A stretch of 64,000 bases of DNA from Bifidobacterium polysaccharolyticum (GCF_016101585.1 NZ_JACFQG010000002.1:372001-436000), one strand, 5' to 3'; shown: positions 47,877 to 57,974, counted from the stretch's first letter. Numbers and translations: made by a program. The notes: generated by a model not told the origin, from the letters alone.

Positions 47877-47945
47877 GAACCATAGTACAAAAACACCACC
47901 GTAGTTCTTATTGCTTTTCTAGCTTCTTAATGCTTTTATTGAATT

Positions 47946-47964
47946 GTCTTCGATGAACGAAGAC
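47946..47964. promoter_or_regulatory. Dyad upstream of the AIPR gene
   Basis: GTCTTCG and CGAAGAC flank ATGAA as a perfect 7-base inverted repeat, 49 bases before the AIPR start codon. It may be an operator of the Xre protein or a leader hairpin. Confidence 0.5.
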
Positions 47965-48012
47965 GAAGTAACCGGTCAAACAGGCCGGCTCATGAGCACA
48001 AAGGAGCATATA

Positions 48013-49200
48013 ATGAAAATGACATTCCCTATTAAGGCACTGCGGACCGTCAAATCGCCGTCAGACCCCACCGTTACGACGTATTTCGCTTGGACAAACA
48101 TGAGGGATCTCCCTACAGACATGCCCACCAAAGTTAACCCGCGCGAAGTGAATATGCGCACCACAACAGCGAAGAAGCTACTGGAAGCCGTATCAGGGAC
48201 TGACCCGTACTTCGACATCCACAACCGCGGAATGGTCCTGTTGGCTAATGAAGTCAAATTCGATGCTTCGAATTCCCTCATCACCATTGATTTCGACCAC
48301 GATGAAGATAGATATGGCGTCCTCGATGGTGGTCACACCTATGAGGCCATCAAAGAGAGAAGGGACCAGATCCCCGAGGACATAAATAAATATGTCAAAC
48401 TCGAGATCTTCGTCGGAGCCGACCTAGATGTCGCCGCACTCTCGGATGCCAGAAACACCTCTGTTCAGGTCAGCGATATCGCACTGTTCAACCTCGAAGA
48501 CCGATTCGACTTCATCAAGGAAGGAATAGGCAACGAGCCGTATGGGCAGGACATCGCATACAAGGACAACGAGGACAAGCGGATACCGATTGCTGACCTG
48601 CTTAGGCTGATGTACGCGTTTAACATCTCTCGTTTCCCAGACGACACTTCTGTGCCTGTAGCTGCATACTCGGGCAAAGCCAACGTTTTCAAGGACTATA
48701 AGAACGAATGGGACAAACACTCTTCTGGCAACCAACCCACCGCGGACAACATTTACCGCAGGCTGCTACCTCTTGTTCCAAGCCTTGTGAATCTGTACGA
48801 GACCATCGAACTGGAAATGGCAGAAAAGTACAGAGACTATAAGAAAATGAACGGTACAGGAGCCAAATTCGGCAGCATTCGTGGCATCGAAAACACCAAT
48901 AAGGACCGTACTGAATTTTTACAACGGAAAAAAGACTATAACATTTCTTCTGGATTCATCATGCCAATTTACGGGGCATTCCGTGCTCTTCTTCACACCA
49001 AGGACAACGGAGAACTCGACTGGGAATTCGATCCAATCCAAATCTGGCAGGCTATAGGTGTCACACTCGTCCAGACGGTATTTGACACTGACACTAACCC
49101 CCAGTCCGTAGGCAAATCCAAAACTCTTTGGCAAGCAACCTACCGCATCGTAGAAAACGAAAAGAATAGGCGTCTCATTGCCAAGCTGTCACAGAAATAA
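48013..49200 (+). CDS. AIPR-family (abortive infection, phage resistance) protein
   Basis: 395 residues from the ATG at 48013, chosen because AAGGAG lies 6 bases before it; the open frame reaches 47944. The central part matches the AIPR domain: FDIHNRGMVLLANEVKFDAS, then ITIDFDHDEDRYGVLDGGHT and YEAIKERRDQIP, followed by VGADLDVAALSDARNTSVQV. No membrane segment or known nuclease motif is seen. AIPR proteins are associated with abortive phage infection. The divergent Xre gene suggests tight control of a possibly toxic product. Low GC points to transfer. Confidence 0.82.
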   Translation: MKMTFPIKALRTVKSPSDPTVTTYFAWTNMRDLPTDMPTKVNPREVNMRTTTAKKLLEAVSGTDPYFDIHNRGMVLLANEVKFDASNSLITIDFDHDEDRYGVLDGGHTYEAIKERRDQIPEDINKYVKLEIFVGADLDVAALSDARNTSVQVSDIALFNLEDRFDFIKEGIGNEPYGQDIAYKDNEDKRIPIADLLRLMYAFNISRFPDDTSVPVAAYSGKANVFKDYKNEWDKHSSGNQPTADNIYRRLLPLVPSLVNLYETIELEMAEKYRDYKKMNGTGAKFGSIRGIENTNKDRTEFLQRKKDYNISSGFIMPIYGAFRALLHTKDNGELDWEFDPIQIWQAIGVTLVQTVFDTDTNPQSVGKSKTLWQATYRIVENEKNRRLIAKLSQK

Positions 49201-49216
49201 CTTAACTCGTGGGTAT

Positions 49217-49243
49217 CTCACCTGTCTATACTTGTCAGGTGAG
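49217..49243 (+). terminator. Hairpin after the AIPR gene
   Basis: CTCACCTG / CAGGTGAG is a perfect 8-base inverted repeat with an 11-base loop, 17 bases after the AIPR stop. No T run follows, so termination strength is uncertain. Confidence 0.5.
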
Positions 49244-49809
49244 GTACTCGTATTCAGCCTGAGTGCATATTTTTCAGTATCAATATTTACTAGGCATCTG
49301 CTCAACACGCAATCGTAAAACCGATAACGACGTATAGTCCAGATGCCACCTGTATACCATACCAGCAACTGATCCACAATTACCTACTGCTTACTCGTCA
49401 ACACCGCCTAATCTTGCAAAGCGCACACCCGACAATGCACTTTCAAAGCGTATATCAAATATTCTGAATTCTGACCTAGCGGATCGAATAACTCTTTAAA
49501 AGGCGTCGGTAGGACAGGTCTGTAGACTACGTGTTCAAGTCCCTCATAAATGTGCCTGCATTCACCAACGAAACCCTATCGGCCATCATCAGTTGTCGGT
49601 AGAACATCCACCAAGTCCTTTCATGCCTCACGCGCCTCAGACCCCTCCTCCATAATCAGGCAATGTAGCCCATCCACAACCGTTAGCAGATACAGTAAAC
49701 ACCGCACAATAACAGTTCATTGCATGGTGCCGCCATTTCCGCTGTTTTACATCCAATTAACCATCTGACCGTCGAATACAGTGAATAAACAGTGTCCAAG
49801 AAGTTAACT
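49244..49809. other. AT-rich gap between convergent AIPR and KAP genes
   Basis: About 570 bases without a supported gene. Short open frames (for example minus 49189-49377) show no family features or ribosome sites. A stretch GTGTTCAAGTCCC (49531-49543) resembles a tRNA T-arm but nothing around it folds as a tRNA. It may be decayed mobile DNA. Confidence 0.45.
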
Positions 49810-52191
49810 CTATTGGGCCTCCCCGGCCCGCTGCTTTCCCCATTGAACAACGAGACTTTTCGCCTGCTCCCTAGAGACAGGTTGCGCTGGATCAGGACTC
49901 TTAAGGGCCAGCGTGTAAGCGGCAGCACCTGTAACATTGTGAAGCACTGGAACGCTTTTCCATGAATCGAGAGCTGATCTAAATAATTCACAGGTGACGA
50001 GACGTTTCAATAAAGATGTATCTACGATATATTCGTTCCCCGACTTTCTCACCAATGCATCAAGTGCATAATCAACGAAAGTATTCTCGTCCACTAGTCG
50101 ACGAAATGATTGGAATGCATCATACCTATCTTGAATGTTATCAAGTACAACTGGGATAATATCCGCATAGGATTGCAGAAGCGGACCATTTAAGAGCCTT
50201 TGTGGCTGTTTGAAGTCTGTGCGCTTGAGCTTTTCACGCAGTAACGCTAGACACCCACCCCACCTACCGCTTGGCTCGTCCCAATAAACTGATTGGACCA
50301 CTAAATGGTTAAGCTTCTGCATCTGTCCATCTAGTTTATTATCAAGTTCAATCTTCGCCAGCTCTCGACCCTCTAGCTGTCTAAATTGCTGGAGTCTTTT
50401 TGAATCTGCTTTATCCTTATCTGTTGTCTGTCCATTTCTATTTAGGCTGTCTTCTACCTGGATTAGATTATTAATTTCAAAAGCCAGACAAGCAGCAACA
50501 ATCATCGACACCGGTGATTTCGAATCTATAATCGCCTGCAAAATGATATTGATCCATCTGCCTGCATGTGTTTTGTTTATAATGGCAGTAGCCACATCAT
50601 AAGACACACAGCGTGAATAATCATTGCTGTACTTCGCTTCAAGCTCCAGACAGAAACCAATAACTTTGGCGTACCGGGCAGCATTTACCCTGCTAAGATA
50701 TTTTTCTGGCTCACCGTCAAACCCTCGGCTAGTAACAATCTCCCAATGCTTCTGATTCAAATCATTTTTATTAAGTGGGTCATCTATCAGAAACTCCCTA
50801 TAGACACTTTCATGCAAGAGTCCACTTTCAATAGAAAGCCGAAAATAGGCATTAAAATGTTCGGGACGTCTTATCTCCCGACCCATCCCCTTCTGTATTA
50901 TCGGCGGGTTTATACTGTCACTGATAACTGCGTAAGCAACCGAGGGAAACAGAGACTCGACTGCTTGCAAATTCCTTTCCTCAGAACCTTTATCGCTTGA
51001 TGGCATCGTTTCAAGATGCCGCTTGACCGCATTCAGATGATCTTGCAACTCTTCGGCTTTAATGTCTTCTGCATCACACAGATAATTCTTGTTTACTATA
51101 ATCCAACGGTATAAATTAGGATTGAAAACCTCCAGACTGGTGATGCCAAGCAGGTCTTTTAGCTCTACATCATCTTTCAGCACCTGGTAGCGCAACATAA
51201 ACTCATTCGTCAGACGGTTAACATCTCTCATATTGTTGATAAACGGCACCACACATGATTTATAAATATCTGGTGCTGGACTAAACAGGTCATCACTGGA
51301 CTTAATGTAAATTCTGTCAATATTTTGCTCACTAACGACAGATGTCAGCTCATCCCTCAACCTACTCAGCACCGTTTCTTTTATAGGTTCTGGCAGACCT
51401 ATGGGAACCTGGACTATCTTCTCAAGGTATTCGTCGCCTTTATCGTGGCAACTCTTATCCAGTGACTTGGTAAGTGAATCCCTGTCATACAGCAGCACAT
51501 ATGTCATGTAAGGCAGATCACCCACAGCCTTGACAGCTCGCATCACATCCGTAACCTCATCATCCATCAGACGGTCCAAATCATCAATGAACACAACGAT
51601 CCTGAACGCCGACTTTTCCAGTTCCTTCTTCAGATTCTCTCGTCGTTCCGAAAGCCTTTTGAGGTCTTGGCTATCTGGCTCCAAGGCTTCACCAAGGTCA
51701 CCGAACGCTTGCACAATCCTCTGCATGGAGGAAGGAGCTACATCGGAAATAGGTGCTGCACCATTTGCCACACGCTTGAGAGATTTCGCAACGGTATGTC
51801 TGGCGGCACCCAGCTTCCCCGACAATGTTAGGGAAATCTGATTGAACAACAAGGTCACCAGGCGGCCACTGCCCGAGTATATCCAAGGCTCAAACTCTAC
51901 AACTATAACTTTTCCTCCTCTCTCCTTCTCCTTTTTTCTTTTTCCTTTGTCGAGAGGAGTCGCAGCAAGTTGCTCGACAAGCATGTTCTTCAATGAAGTT
52001 TTACCTGACCCCCACGGTCCCTGAATGCCGACAACAAGAGAGCCCGGCCCCGGGAACCTGCTCAAAGCTAATGCAAGATTCCGCACGTACTCTCTCCGGC
52101 CATACCGATCGTCGGTAACGGACCGGATAGGCTCATCCTGAAGCAATGGCGGATACGACTCATAATGCTCGCTCATATATCCAGAGTACAT
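49810..52191 (-). CDS. KAP-family P-loop NTPase
   Basis: About 793 residues; starts at 52191 or 52176 are possible, both with weak ribosome sites. Near the N-terminus, DEPIRSVTDDRYGRREYVRN leads to Walker A GIQGPWGSGKTSLKNMLVEQ. The KAP pattern continues with VEFEPWIYSGSG and Walker B IVVFIDDLDRLMDDEVTDVM. The C-terminal 450 residues are helical and unassigned. I see no clear membrane helices, unlike many KAP proteins. KAP NTPases include the PifA phage-exclusion protein. It lies downstream of the split helicase on the same strand, with about 385 bases between. Confidence 0.88.
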   Translation of the reverse strand: MYSGYMSEHYESYPPLLQDEPIRSVTDDRYGRREYVRNLALALSRFPGPGSLVVGIQGPWGSGKTSLKNMLVEQLAATPLDKGKRKKEKERGGKVIVVEFEPWIYSGSGRLVTLLFNQISLTLSGKLGAARHTVAKSLKRVANGAAPISDVAPSSMQRIVQAFGDLGEALEPDSQDLKRLSERRENLKKELEKSAFRIVVFIDDLDRLMDDEVTDVMRAVKAVGDLPYMTYVLLYDRDSLTKSLDKSCHDKGDEYLEKIVQVPIGLPEPIKETVLSRLRDELTSVVSEQNIDRIYIKSSDDLFSPAPDIYKSCVVPFINNMRDVNRLTNEFMLRYQVLKDDVELKDLLGITSLEVFNPNLYRWIIVNKNYLCDAEDIKAEELQDHLNAVKRHLETMPSSDKGSEERNLQAVESLFPSVAYAVISDSINPPIIQKGMGREIRRPEHFNAYFRLSIESGLLHESVYREFLIDDPLNKNDLNQKHWEIVTSRGFDGEPEKYLSRVNAARYAKVIGFCLELEAKYSNDYSRCVSYDVATAIINKTHAGRWINIILQAIIDSKSPVSMIVAACLAFEINNLIQVEDSLNRNGQTTDKDKADSKRLQQFRQLEGRELAKIELDNKLDGQMQKLNHLVVQSVYWDEPSGRWGGCLALLREKLKRTDFKQPQRLLNGPLLQSYADIIPVVLDNIQDRYDAFQSFRRLVDENTFVDYALDALVRKSGNEYIVDTSLLKRLVTCELFRSALDSWKSVPVLHNVTGAAAYTLALKSPDPAQPVSREQAKSLVVQWGKQRAGEAQ

Positions 52192-52576
52192 AAACAAGGA
52201 ACCCCGTTGTTTATACAATCTCAGATTCCACTTGTCCTGTGGAAATTTTGAATTTCCAATGAGAGAGTTGATCTACGCGATTAATGCTGACGTTGCACTT
52301 TTCCGACGTGAAGGTCATCACAGAGGTAGGCACTGCCTAAAGCTCTATCTCTGTATTTGCATCGAGCTACTTTGTGCTAGCTCAGACATCCATTGACTAA
52401 GTTATGAGATACACATAGAGGGCCTTGACAATTTGAGCGTTGCATAACGTCACAAGGTCATCTCCTCTCCATTCTCAAGCCGGGCCTCTTTTCATCGGTA
52501 AAAATGACGTGGGTATCCGCCCTGCAATCAAACGCGAGTGCTCCGAGATTATAAATTCAACTGCAACCCAACACGT
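52192..52576. other. Gap between the helicase and KAP genes
   Basis: 385 bases with no supported gene in either strand; open frames are short and without motifs. It should hold the KAP promoter if the gene is not read through from the helicase. No hairpin terminator was found after the helicase stop. Confidence 0.45.
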
Positions 52577-54985
52577 TCAGGCTCTCGTGCTCGCCGCCAC
52601 CGGCAGGTCTTTGGCGATTGTGGACGTATAGGTTCCATTCTTCCAGTCAGCGAGATTGCCCACCACATAGACACGGCGCTTGGCCCGCGACACAGCGACG
52701 TTGAGCAGGTTGGGCGAACCATTAACCCATGAACGAGAGCCTTCTCCACGTTTGCCGGCTCTGCTGCCAAGAACGATGAAGACCACATCGGCTTCCCGCC
52801 CTTGGGAGGTGTGGACGGTTCCGGCCTGGCTTGATGCCAGCCGGTTCGCTTCGCTGCTGTTGCAACCAGTGCATTGCCGCAAGGCATCCGCAAAGGTATC
52901 ACGGACCTGATTGGCCACAGCCCTGAACGGAGCGATGACCAGAATATTGGTGGGGTCAATCCCGCCCTGGAAGAGTCCGCACAGACGCTTGTGAAGTTCG
53001 TAGCCTTCCTGCGGCCTCCATTGCGTTCTCCCGGTTTCGCCGGAATTCGGCGGTACATCGTACCAACAGGAAACCGGCAGCTCATCTCCCGCATGAGGCC
53101 CGGACGGATAAGCACAGGGCTGATGCTCCGGCCCTACACGCACCATCCTGCCGGAGTAGGCCATATCGTTGCATATGGAAAACATGGGTTCATCACAGCG
53201 CCGATGGACCACCAGAGGCATCCCCAGCCAGTGGTCATCCGTCTCGTCTAGCAGACCGCAAGGCGTCTGGTAATCAACCAAGGCCTGCATGTTTTCGGAC
53301 TCCAGTCCTAGGTGCTGGAGGTGATGGGTGCTCGCCAGGAGTTCTCGCATTGGCTTAGGCATGGTATCCACGGGCTGGAGCTGCATAGGGTCTCCAACTG
53401 CAACCGCATGTTTCACGCGCTGCAATAGACCAGCAGCGGCCTGGGGCAGGGCCTGTCCAGCCTCATCAACAATCGCCCAGCCGAGCGCCTCCTTGCCTAT
53501 CCCCGAAAACATTCTGGATATTGAAGCAAAGGACGAGGAGACGACTGGGATCACCAGGAAGAAAGTCTGCCAAGCCACCAACCTCTCGTCATTCGTAAAG
53601 CCATTCGACTGCATCACAGCGCAAGCAAGGGAAAGATTGCACATGAACTGGTGGGAAGCACCCATAACAGCCTGCTGATGAAGAGCCAGCGCCTTGATAT
53701 AGACCTCCGTCCGCGCCTTGCTCCATTCCTGGTCCATCCACGCAACATGATCATCGCCAATGTCAGGCCTGGGCCACTGAATCTGCTCGGCCTCAGCAAT
53801 TTGCTGTTCAAGAGCAGTAAGTTGCCTGGTCAAGGTCGCAATCTGTTTTTGGCATTGACCTAACTTCTGATCACCGACTTCCAACCCTCCATAGAAGGAC
53901 TGCAACCGCTGATGGACCGCGCTGGCCTGTTCATCGAAATGCTGCTTCGCACGACGCGCCTGCTCCAGATCAGTACGTACCTTAAGCTCGTCCTGCTGCC
54001 TTTCGCGGCTGTGGAAAAATGATCTTAGTGGATGCGCCTTCCAGTAAGACAGGTGAACCTGACAAATGCCATCAGCCTGTTCCCAAGCAGCTTGCGCATT
54101 ATTGGCAGCCTGGTCAGCATCCGACATCTGCCGTTCCATTGATTGAACCTGTCCGACATACCTTGAGCGGCTTGCCTTCATGCCATGGAGTTGTTCATTG
54201 AGGGTTTTCAGCTCGGCTGACAGATTGGATCGCTGATTGCACAGGTCCGAATAAGAACGCATAAGGTTGTACTGGGCAGTCTTCCTGGCGCGGATGCTCT
54301 CTTCCTTCTTCAGCGCAGTATTAAAGTCGTTCCTGGCCTTTGCCCAACTGTTTCTGCTGGCCCTTTCATCTGGCCTATATCTCAATGATTTATAGATAAA
54401 TTCGTTTTTGAAGGGCCACAGGAATCGGTTTTTATTGCTCATGTTTCCCAAGACCGCCGATATCAGAGCCCAGGCAGAGGAGGTATTTGAAGGACCACTC
54501 TCCTTATCCTGACTCCTGCGATCGGCAATTTGCCCGGCAAAGTCTCGAAAAGCGAATCCACAGGGAACCTGTTTGAATTCACTGTCGATATAGGTTTCCC
54601 ACTCGGCGTCTATAGCATCGGCACTGGGCAGATCCTGGCTGACGTTTTCAACAGCCTTGTTGTTGCTGGAAGCAACGACAATCTCAAAGCCGGTCACCGA
54701 CGGATCAAGCGTCCAGTAGACATAGTCCTTGTCCTCATCTGAAGTTGCTCTTGCCACCCTCCGAGATGTGAAAATATCCTGAGGACGGGAGAATCCTGCC
54801 AACCGCCGAGCCCTGGCCACAATAATCTCGGCCACCACATCCTTGAGCAGGGTGGTCTTGCCGGTTCCAGGAGGGCCATTGACACCTAGCAGCGATGAGC
54901 TGCCATATCCCTCCAGGGCCGCCGTATTTGATTGATCGCCAGTTGCTGACCTGTTGACTGGAATTGATTGGAAGCACTCGGCCAT
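52577..54985 (-). CDS. UPF1/DNA2-like superfamily 1 helicase, C-terminal part of a split gene
   Basis: Open frame of 802 codons; the first 20 or so codons overlap the end of the upstream frame out of phase. Walker A is LLGVNGPPGTGKTTLLKDVV near residue 35. A long coiled-coil insert (about 200-420, for example NLSAELKTLNEQLHGMKASR) follows. Motif II is GWAIVDEAGQALPQAAAGLL, motif III AVGDPMQLQPV, and motifs V-VI TVHTSQGREADVVFIVLG and LLNVAVSRAKRRVYVVGN. All ATPase motifs are intact. Homologues have a fused N-terminal region, which here is in the other frame (54886-56412). Confidence 0.85.
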   Translation of the reverse strand: MAECFQSIPVNRSATGDQSNTAALEGYGSSSLLGVNGPPGTGKTTLLKDVVAEIIVARARRLAGFSRPQDIFTSRRVARATSDEDKDYVYWTLDPSVTGFEIVVASSNNKAVENVSQDLPSADAIDAEWETYIDSEFKQVPCGFAFRDFAGQIADRRSQDKESGPSNTSSAWALISAVLGNMSNKNRFLWPFKNEFIYKSLRYRPDERASRNSWAKARNDFNTALKKEESIRARKTAQYNLMRSYSDLCNQRSNLSAELKTLNEQLHGMKASRSRYVGQVQSMERQMSDADQAANNAQAAWEQADGICQVHLSYWKAHPLRSFFHSRERQQDELKVRTDLEQARRAKQHFDEQASAVHQRLQSFYGGLEVGDQKLGQCQKQIATLTRQLTALEQQIAEAEQIQWPRPDIGDDHVAWMDQEWSKARTEVYIKALALHQQAVMGASHQFMCNLSLACAVMQSNGFTNDERLVAWQTFFLVIPVVSSSFASISRMFSGIGKEALGWAIVDEAGQALPQAAAGLLQRVKHAVAVGDPMQLQPVDTMPKPMRELLASTHHLQHLGLESENMQALVDYQTPCGLLDETDDHWLGMPLVVHRRCDEPMFSICNDMAYSGRMVRVGPEHQPCAYPSGPHAGDELPVSCWYDVPPNSGETGRTQWRPQEGYELHKRLCGLFQGGIDPTNILVIAPFRAVANQVRDTFADALRQCTGCNSSEANRLASSQAGTVHTSQGREADVVFIVLGSRAGKRGEGSRSWVNGSPNLLNVAVSRAKRRVYVVGNLADWKNGTYTSTIAKDLPVAASTRA

Positions 54986-56412
54986 CGCCCGAACGGCATG
55001 CTGGCAGGTTCCGTGAAGTCGCCGACCAGATGCCCTTCGGGGTCCTTCTGCATATCGAACCGTCGAGGATGACCAACCGATAGATATTGCCTGACCGGTT
55101 CAGAAAATATTTCAGGCCCATTTTGATAAAGGTCCTCAAGATCTTCGAGGAAGAAGGAGTCCATCATTTCGCCATTCAACGATTCCGAACTGGCTTCCAG
55201 ATGGCAATTGACATAATCCCTGATCAGAGGTGAGCCGTCAGCGCGAGCGAAAAGAGGAGAGCTACTCACCGCGCGGTCATCCAGTCCCATCCGATCCACT
55301 ACATGCTCAATGAGGCTTTCGATCTCATATCTGCCGACCGGACCTGCCTTGTACATCGGTCGGCCTGCTTCGTCCCCAGAGTCTTCCCCAGCCAGACGAT
55401 TGAATTCGGATTTGAGTTTGCTTTCCGTATCGTCAAATACTTCGATATGTGGCCACCCAGCCGGACAATCGGGCCAGCCCTCATGATTGAACAGGCAGGA
55501 AACCGCTTTGGCATATTGCGAGAGCATCAACGATCTTGGGACCAGACAGCCATCATCCCTTACGCAGAACTCCATGAGGGAAGCCACGGCAGAAGGACCG
55601 CCAGCGCGCTTGCTCTGCCGATGGGCAAGCTCCTGTAACACCTCATCCTGAGCAGTCTCCTCGGCTGGCGAGAGCTCTCGAACAAGCTTGGCTGCCTTCA
55701 ACAGCGCATTCGTGACTACACGCTGGGAAAGCCCGACTGCTATTCGAAAACGTTCATGCTTAAGCCACCGATTTTGTCGTCCTACCGCTTCTTGCTGCTC
55801 CGAGCTCTCGTCGGGTTTTACCACCTGGTGGACGGGGCGACGCGCAAATCTGTGGTCATAGTCCTTGCGGTAAACAGCACAGGCTGAGCCAGGCCGATTG
55901 GCCTTTGCTGACAGCTTTTCCACCACCCGCAGGAGGCGCGAAACCATAGAATCTGTCAGCTCAGTACCTACCGGCAGAGGGCCGGGCTGCTTAGCCACCT
56001 CTAGCCATAGCTGGTTGGTCTCCCCAAGCAGACCGGTTATAGTCTGTTTGTCGAGCCCTGATTTTGCCGCCTGCGCACGCAGCCAATTCTCAGTATCCTC
56101 CGCAAACGAGAAGGGTTTGGTCAACCGAGCGTGCATGTCTGTCTGCAGCCGGTATATTTTCCTGCTCTGCAGGTCGTTATAGAGGTTTGTATAGGAACGA
56201 CGCTCATTATCAACCGGCCCGATGAGAAGATCAGCATGAATGCCATCCCATGGAAGTCGCTCCTGCTCAGAAACACTTACCCTGTGGTCGTCGTTGCGGG
56301 AGGAGGACAGAGCAATGAGCTGGTCATCCCTCCAATTTTGTGGCGAGAACAGTTCAACCGCGCACCAATATGACAAAACATCCATTGCATGCTGTTGCTC
56401 ATCGTTCCCCAT
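54886..56412 (-). CDS. N-terminal part of the split UPF1/DNA2-like helicase
   Basis: 508 codons from the ATG at 56412. It begins MDVLSYWCAVELFSPQNW, and near the end has EPASMPFGRWPSASNQFQ and TGQQLAINQI, which in related helicases directly precedes the Walker A motif in the same chain. Here the frame ends in a stop at 54886 and the helicase core continues one base earlier, so a single-base loss near 54915-54930 explains the split. Together they would form one protein of about 1290 residues. Function of the N-terminal region is unknown. A decayed gene, a sequencing error or true two-part expression are all possible. Confidence 0.8.
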   Translation of the reverse strand: MGNDEQQHAMDVLSYWCAVELFSPQNWRDDQLIALSSSRNDDHRVSVSEQERLPWDGIHADLLIGPVDNERRSYTNLYNDLQSRKIYRLQTDMHARLTKPFSFAEDTENWLRAQAAKSGLDKQTITGLLGETNQLWLEVAKQPGPLPVGTELTDSMVSRLLRVVEKLSAKANRPGSACAVYRKDYDHRFARRPVHQVVKPDESSEQQEAVGRQNRWLKHERFRIAVGLSQRVVTNALLKAAKLVRELSPAEETAQDEVLQELAHRQSKRAGGPSAVASLMEFCVRDDGCLVPRSLMLSQYAKAVSCLFNHEGWPDCPAGWPHIEVFDDTESKLKSEFNRLAGEDSGDEAGRPMYKAGPVGRYEIESLIEHVVDRMGLDDRAVSSSPLFARADGSPLIRDYVNCHLEASSESLNGEMMDSFFLEDLEDLYQNGPEIFSEPVRQYLSVGHPRRFDMQKDPEGHLVGDFTEPASMPFGRWPSASNQFQSTGQQLAINQIRRPWRDMAAHRC

Positions 56413-56614
56413 ATTTGTCAGTATGCGGATAAGCGGGGACAGGCGCGAGAATCAGGATCCATGCTCCAGGAGTCAAACTGTTAAACGGAAGCACAAGGTT
56501 ATGGACGCGCACAAGTCGCAAGCCAGGGCAGGGACACCGAATCTGACCGAATCCCGTATCAACCTTAAAACCGTCAAGCCCAAAAGGAATTGGAATAAGT
56601 ATGCTCCCAGCACG

Positions 56615-57250
56615 TTACGGCATCTGGCTAAGTGCTCCGTCATTCATGTGGAAAAATTCATCTGCGATTTGCTTAAGCTCACCCTGGTGGTGACTGGCGA
56701 TGATTATAGTCCTGCCCTGATTGCGCTGCCTGATCATCTCATCCAGGAAGATCCCCACAGAATGCTCATCCAGACCATTCGTAGGCTCATCCAACAGAAT
56801 CAGACGCTGGTGTTCCATTAGGGCCTGCACAATAGCGAGCTTCTGCCGCATGCCCAGAGAATAGGATTTAACCTTCTCATCCACATGGCCATCAAGGCTG
56901 AATTCGGTCAGTAGCCGTTCAGTTTCATCAGCATCAAAAGTGTGGTTGATGTTCCCCAGATAACGGAGGTTCTGCATGGCAGTTTCACTGAGCACAAACC
57001 CCGGGTTCTCGATGATCAGGCCGATGGGCTCAGGAAGTCGACGATTGAAAACCACAGGCTGACCTCCAATGGTAACCTTGCCGGAATCCGGCCGTATAAA
57101 GCCGCATATGGCTCGCAGCAGCATTGTCTTGCCCGATCCGTTGGGACCGACTATGCCATAAATCCGTCCTGAATCAAATTCAGCTTCAACTTGATTGAGC
57201 ACCCGCTTGCCTTTGTAGGTCTTGCTCAGGCTGTCAACATGAACGAACAT
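56615..57250 (-). CDS. ABC transporter ATPase of a four-gene export/immunity set
   Basis: 211 residues. Walker A GIVGPNGSGKTMLLRAICG, signature KSYSLGMRQKLAIVQAL and Walker B LILLDEPTNGLD are present; the C-terminus is short. The type resembles ATPases of bacteriocin export or LanF-type immunity systems. It is the last gene of a set whose three upstream neighbours encode different membrane proteins. Lower GC than the main chromosome. Confidence 0.92.
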   Translation of the reverse strand: MFVHVDSLSKTYKGKRVLNQVEAEFDSGRIYGIVGPNGSGKTMLLRAICGFIRPDSGKVTIGGQPVVFNRRLPEPIGLIIENPGFVLSETAMQNLRYLGNINHTFDADETERLLTEFSLDGHVDEKVKSYSLGMRQKLAIVQALMEHQRLILLDEPTNGLDEHSVGIFLDEMIRQRNQGRTIIIASHHQGELKQIADEFFHMNDGALSQMP

Positions 57251-57307
57251 GGGGAGTTCTCCTTATCAAATGGGCGTTAATTGTGCTATGAGGCGGCTTC
57301 ATGACAC

Positions 57308-57973
57308 TCACGCGATTCGGGGATGATCGCAGGCCACAGCGTTCGCGGCAATCAGCGCGACCGTAAGGGCAAGCAGCGATGGAAGCCATAAGGGTAGAGG
57401 ACCTGCATGCGCCGTGGAAAACCACCGCGCAGCCGGCCAAAAAGACAGCAGGGACGCATAAATAACGAGAGCAACAATGTAGCCAGCCGCCCGGTTTGTC
57501 AGAAGATAGGAACAGTTAACCATAAGAAGCATGCAGAACAGGGTCAGGCCAGCACAAATAGCGGTTGACAGCAGTTGACCGGGAACCAGATCAGGTATCA
57601 CCACAAAAGCGATGCATGCCTGAATCCCTGTAAAGACCAGGCAGTAAAGGGCTAAAAGTGCCAGGTAACTGGCGAAATGTCGAATCCCCCGATCCTGACG
57701 GATGTAGACCAGCGGATTCGGTATAGCCAGGTATTCCGAAAGCTGCTCAAGAGGCAGGGCCATTCCAGTAATCATGAAAACCAGGGCGTACATGTTAGTC
57801 AAGAGATTTGACTCCTGGGGATTTTCACTGAGACGATACATACCCATAAATATGCTGCTTGGTTTCCTACTGAGATAGTAGTTGGTCACCAGAACGGCAA
57901 AGGCCAGCAGAATAAGGGTCCGCAGACCGTTACGTGGTCCAAGTTGCTGCATTGCTCTTCGTAGCGCGTGCAT
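57308..57973 (-). CDS. Membrane protein, third subunit of the ABC set
   Basis: 221 residues from the ATG at 57973, placed just after the previous gene's stop (2 bases); an overlapping longer frame is less likely. Six hydrophobic segments are seen, with a basic start (MHALRRAMQQLGPRNGLRTL) and an external loop (YRLSENPQESNLLTN). It ends with a short charged tail. No family assigned with certainty; ABC-2-like or immunity-type permease by context. Confidence 0.78.
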   Translation of the reverse strand: MHALRRAMQQLGPRNGLRTLILLAFAVLVTNYYLSRKPSSIFMGMYRLSENPQESNLLTNMYALVFMITGMALPLEQLSEYLAIPNPLVYIRQDRGIRHFASYLALLALYCLVFTGIQACIAFVVIPDLVPGQLLSTAICAGLTLFCMLLMVNCSYLLTNRAAGYIVALVIYASLLSFWPAARWFSTAHAGPLPLWLPSLLALTVALIAANAVACDHPRIA

Positions 57974-57974
57974 T

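Noticed and set aside
49531-49545. T-arm-like GTGTTCAAGTCCC
   Set aside because: No acceptor, D or anticodon stem around it; probably chance or an untraceable relic.
51842-52024. Plus-strand Phe/Ser-rich frame inside the KAP gene
   Set aside because: It is the mirror of the Lys/Glu-rich stretch of KAP.
56240-56821. Plus-strand frame between the helicase and the ABC ATPase
   Set aside because: It overlaps two well-supported minus-strand genes and has no recognisable features.
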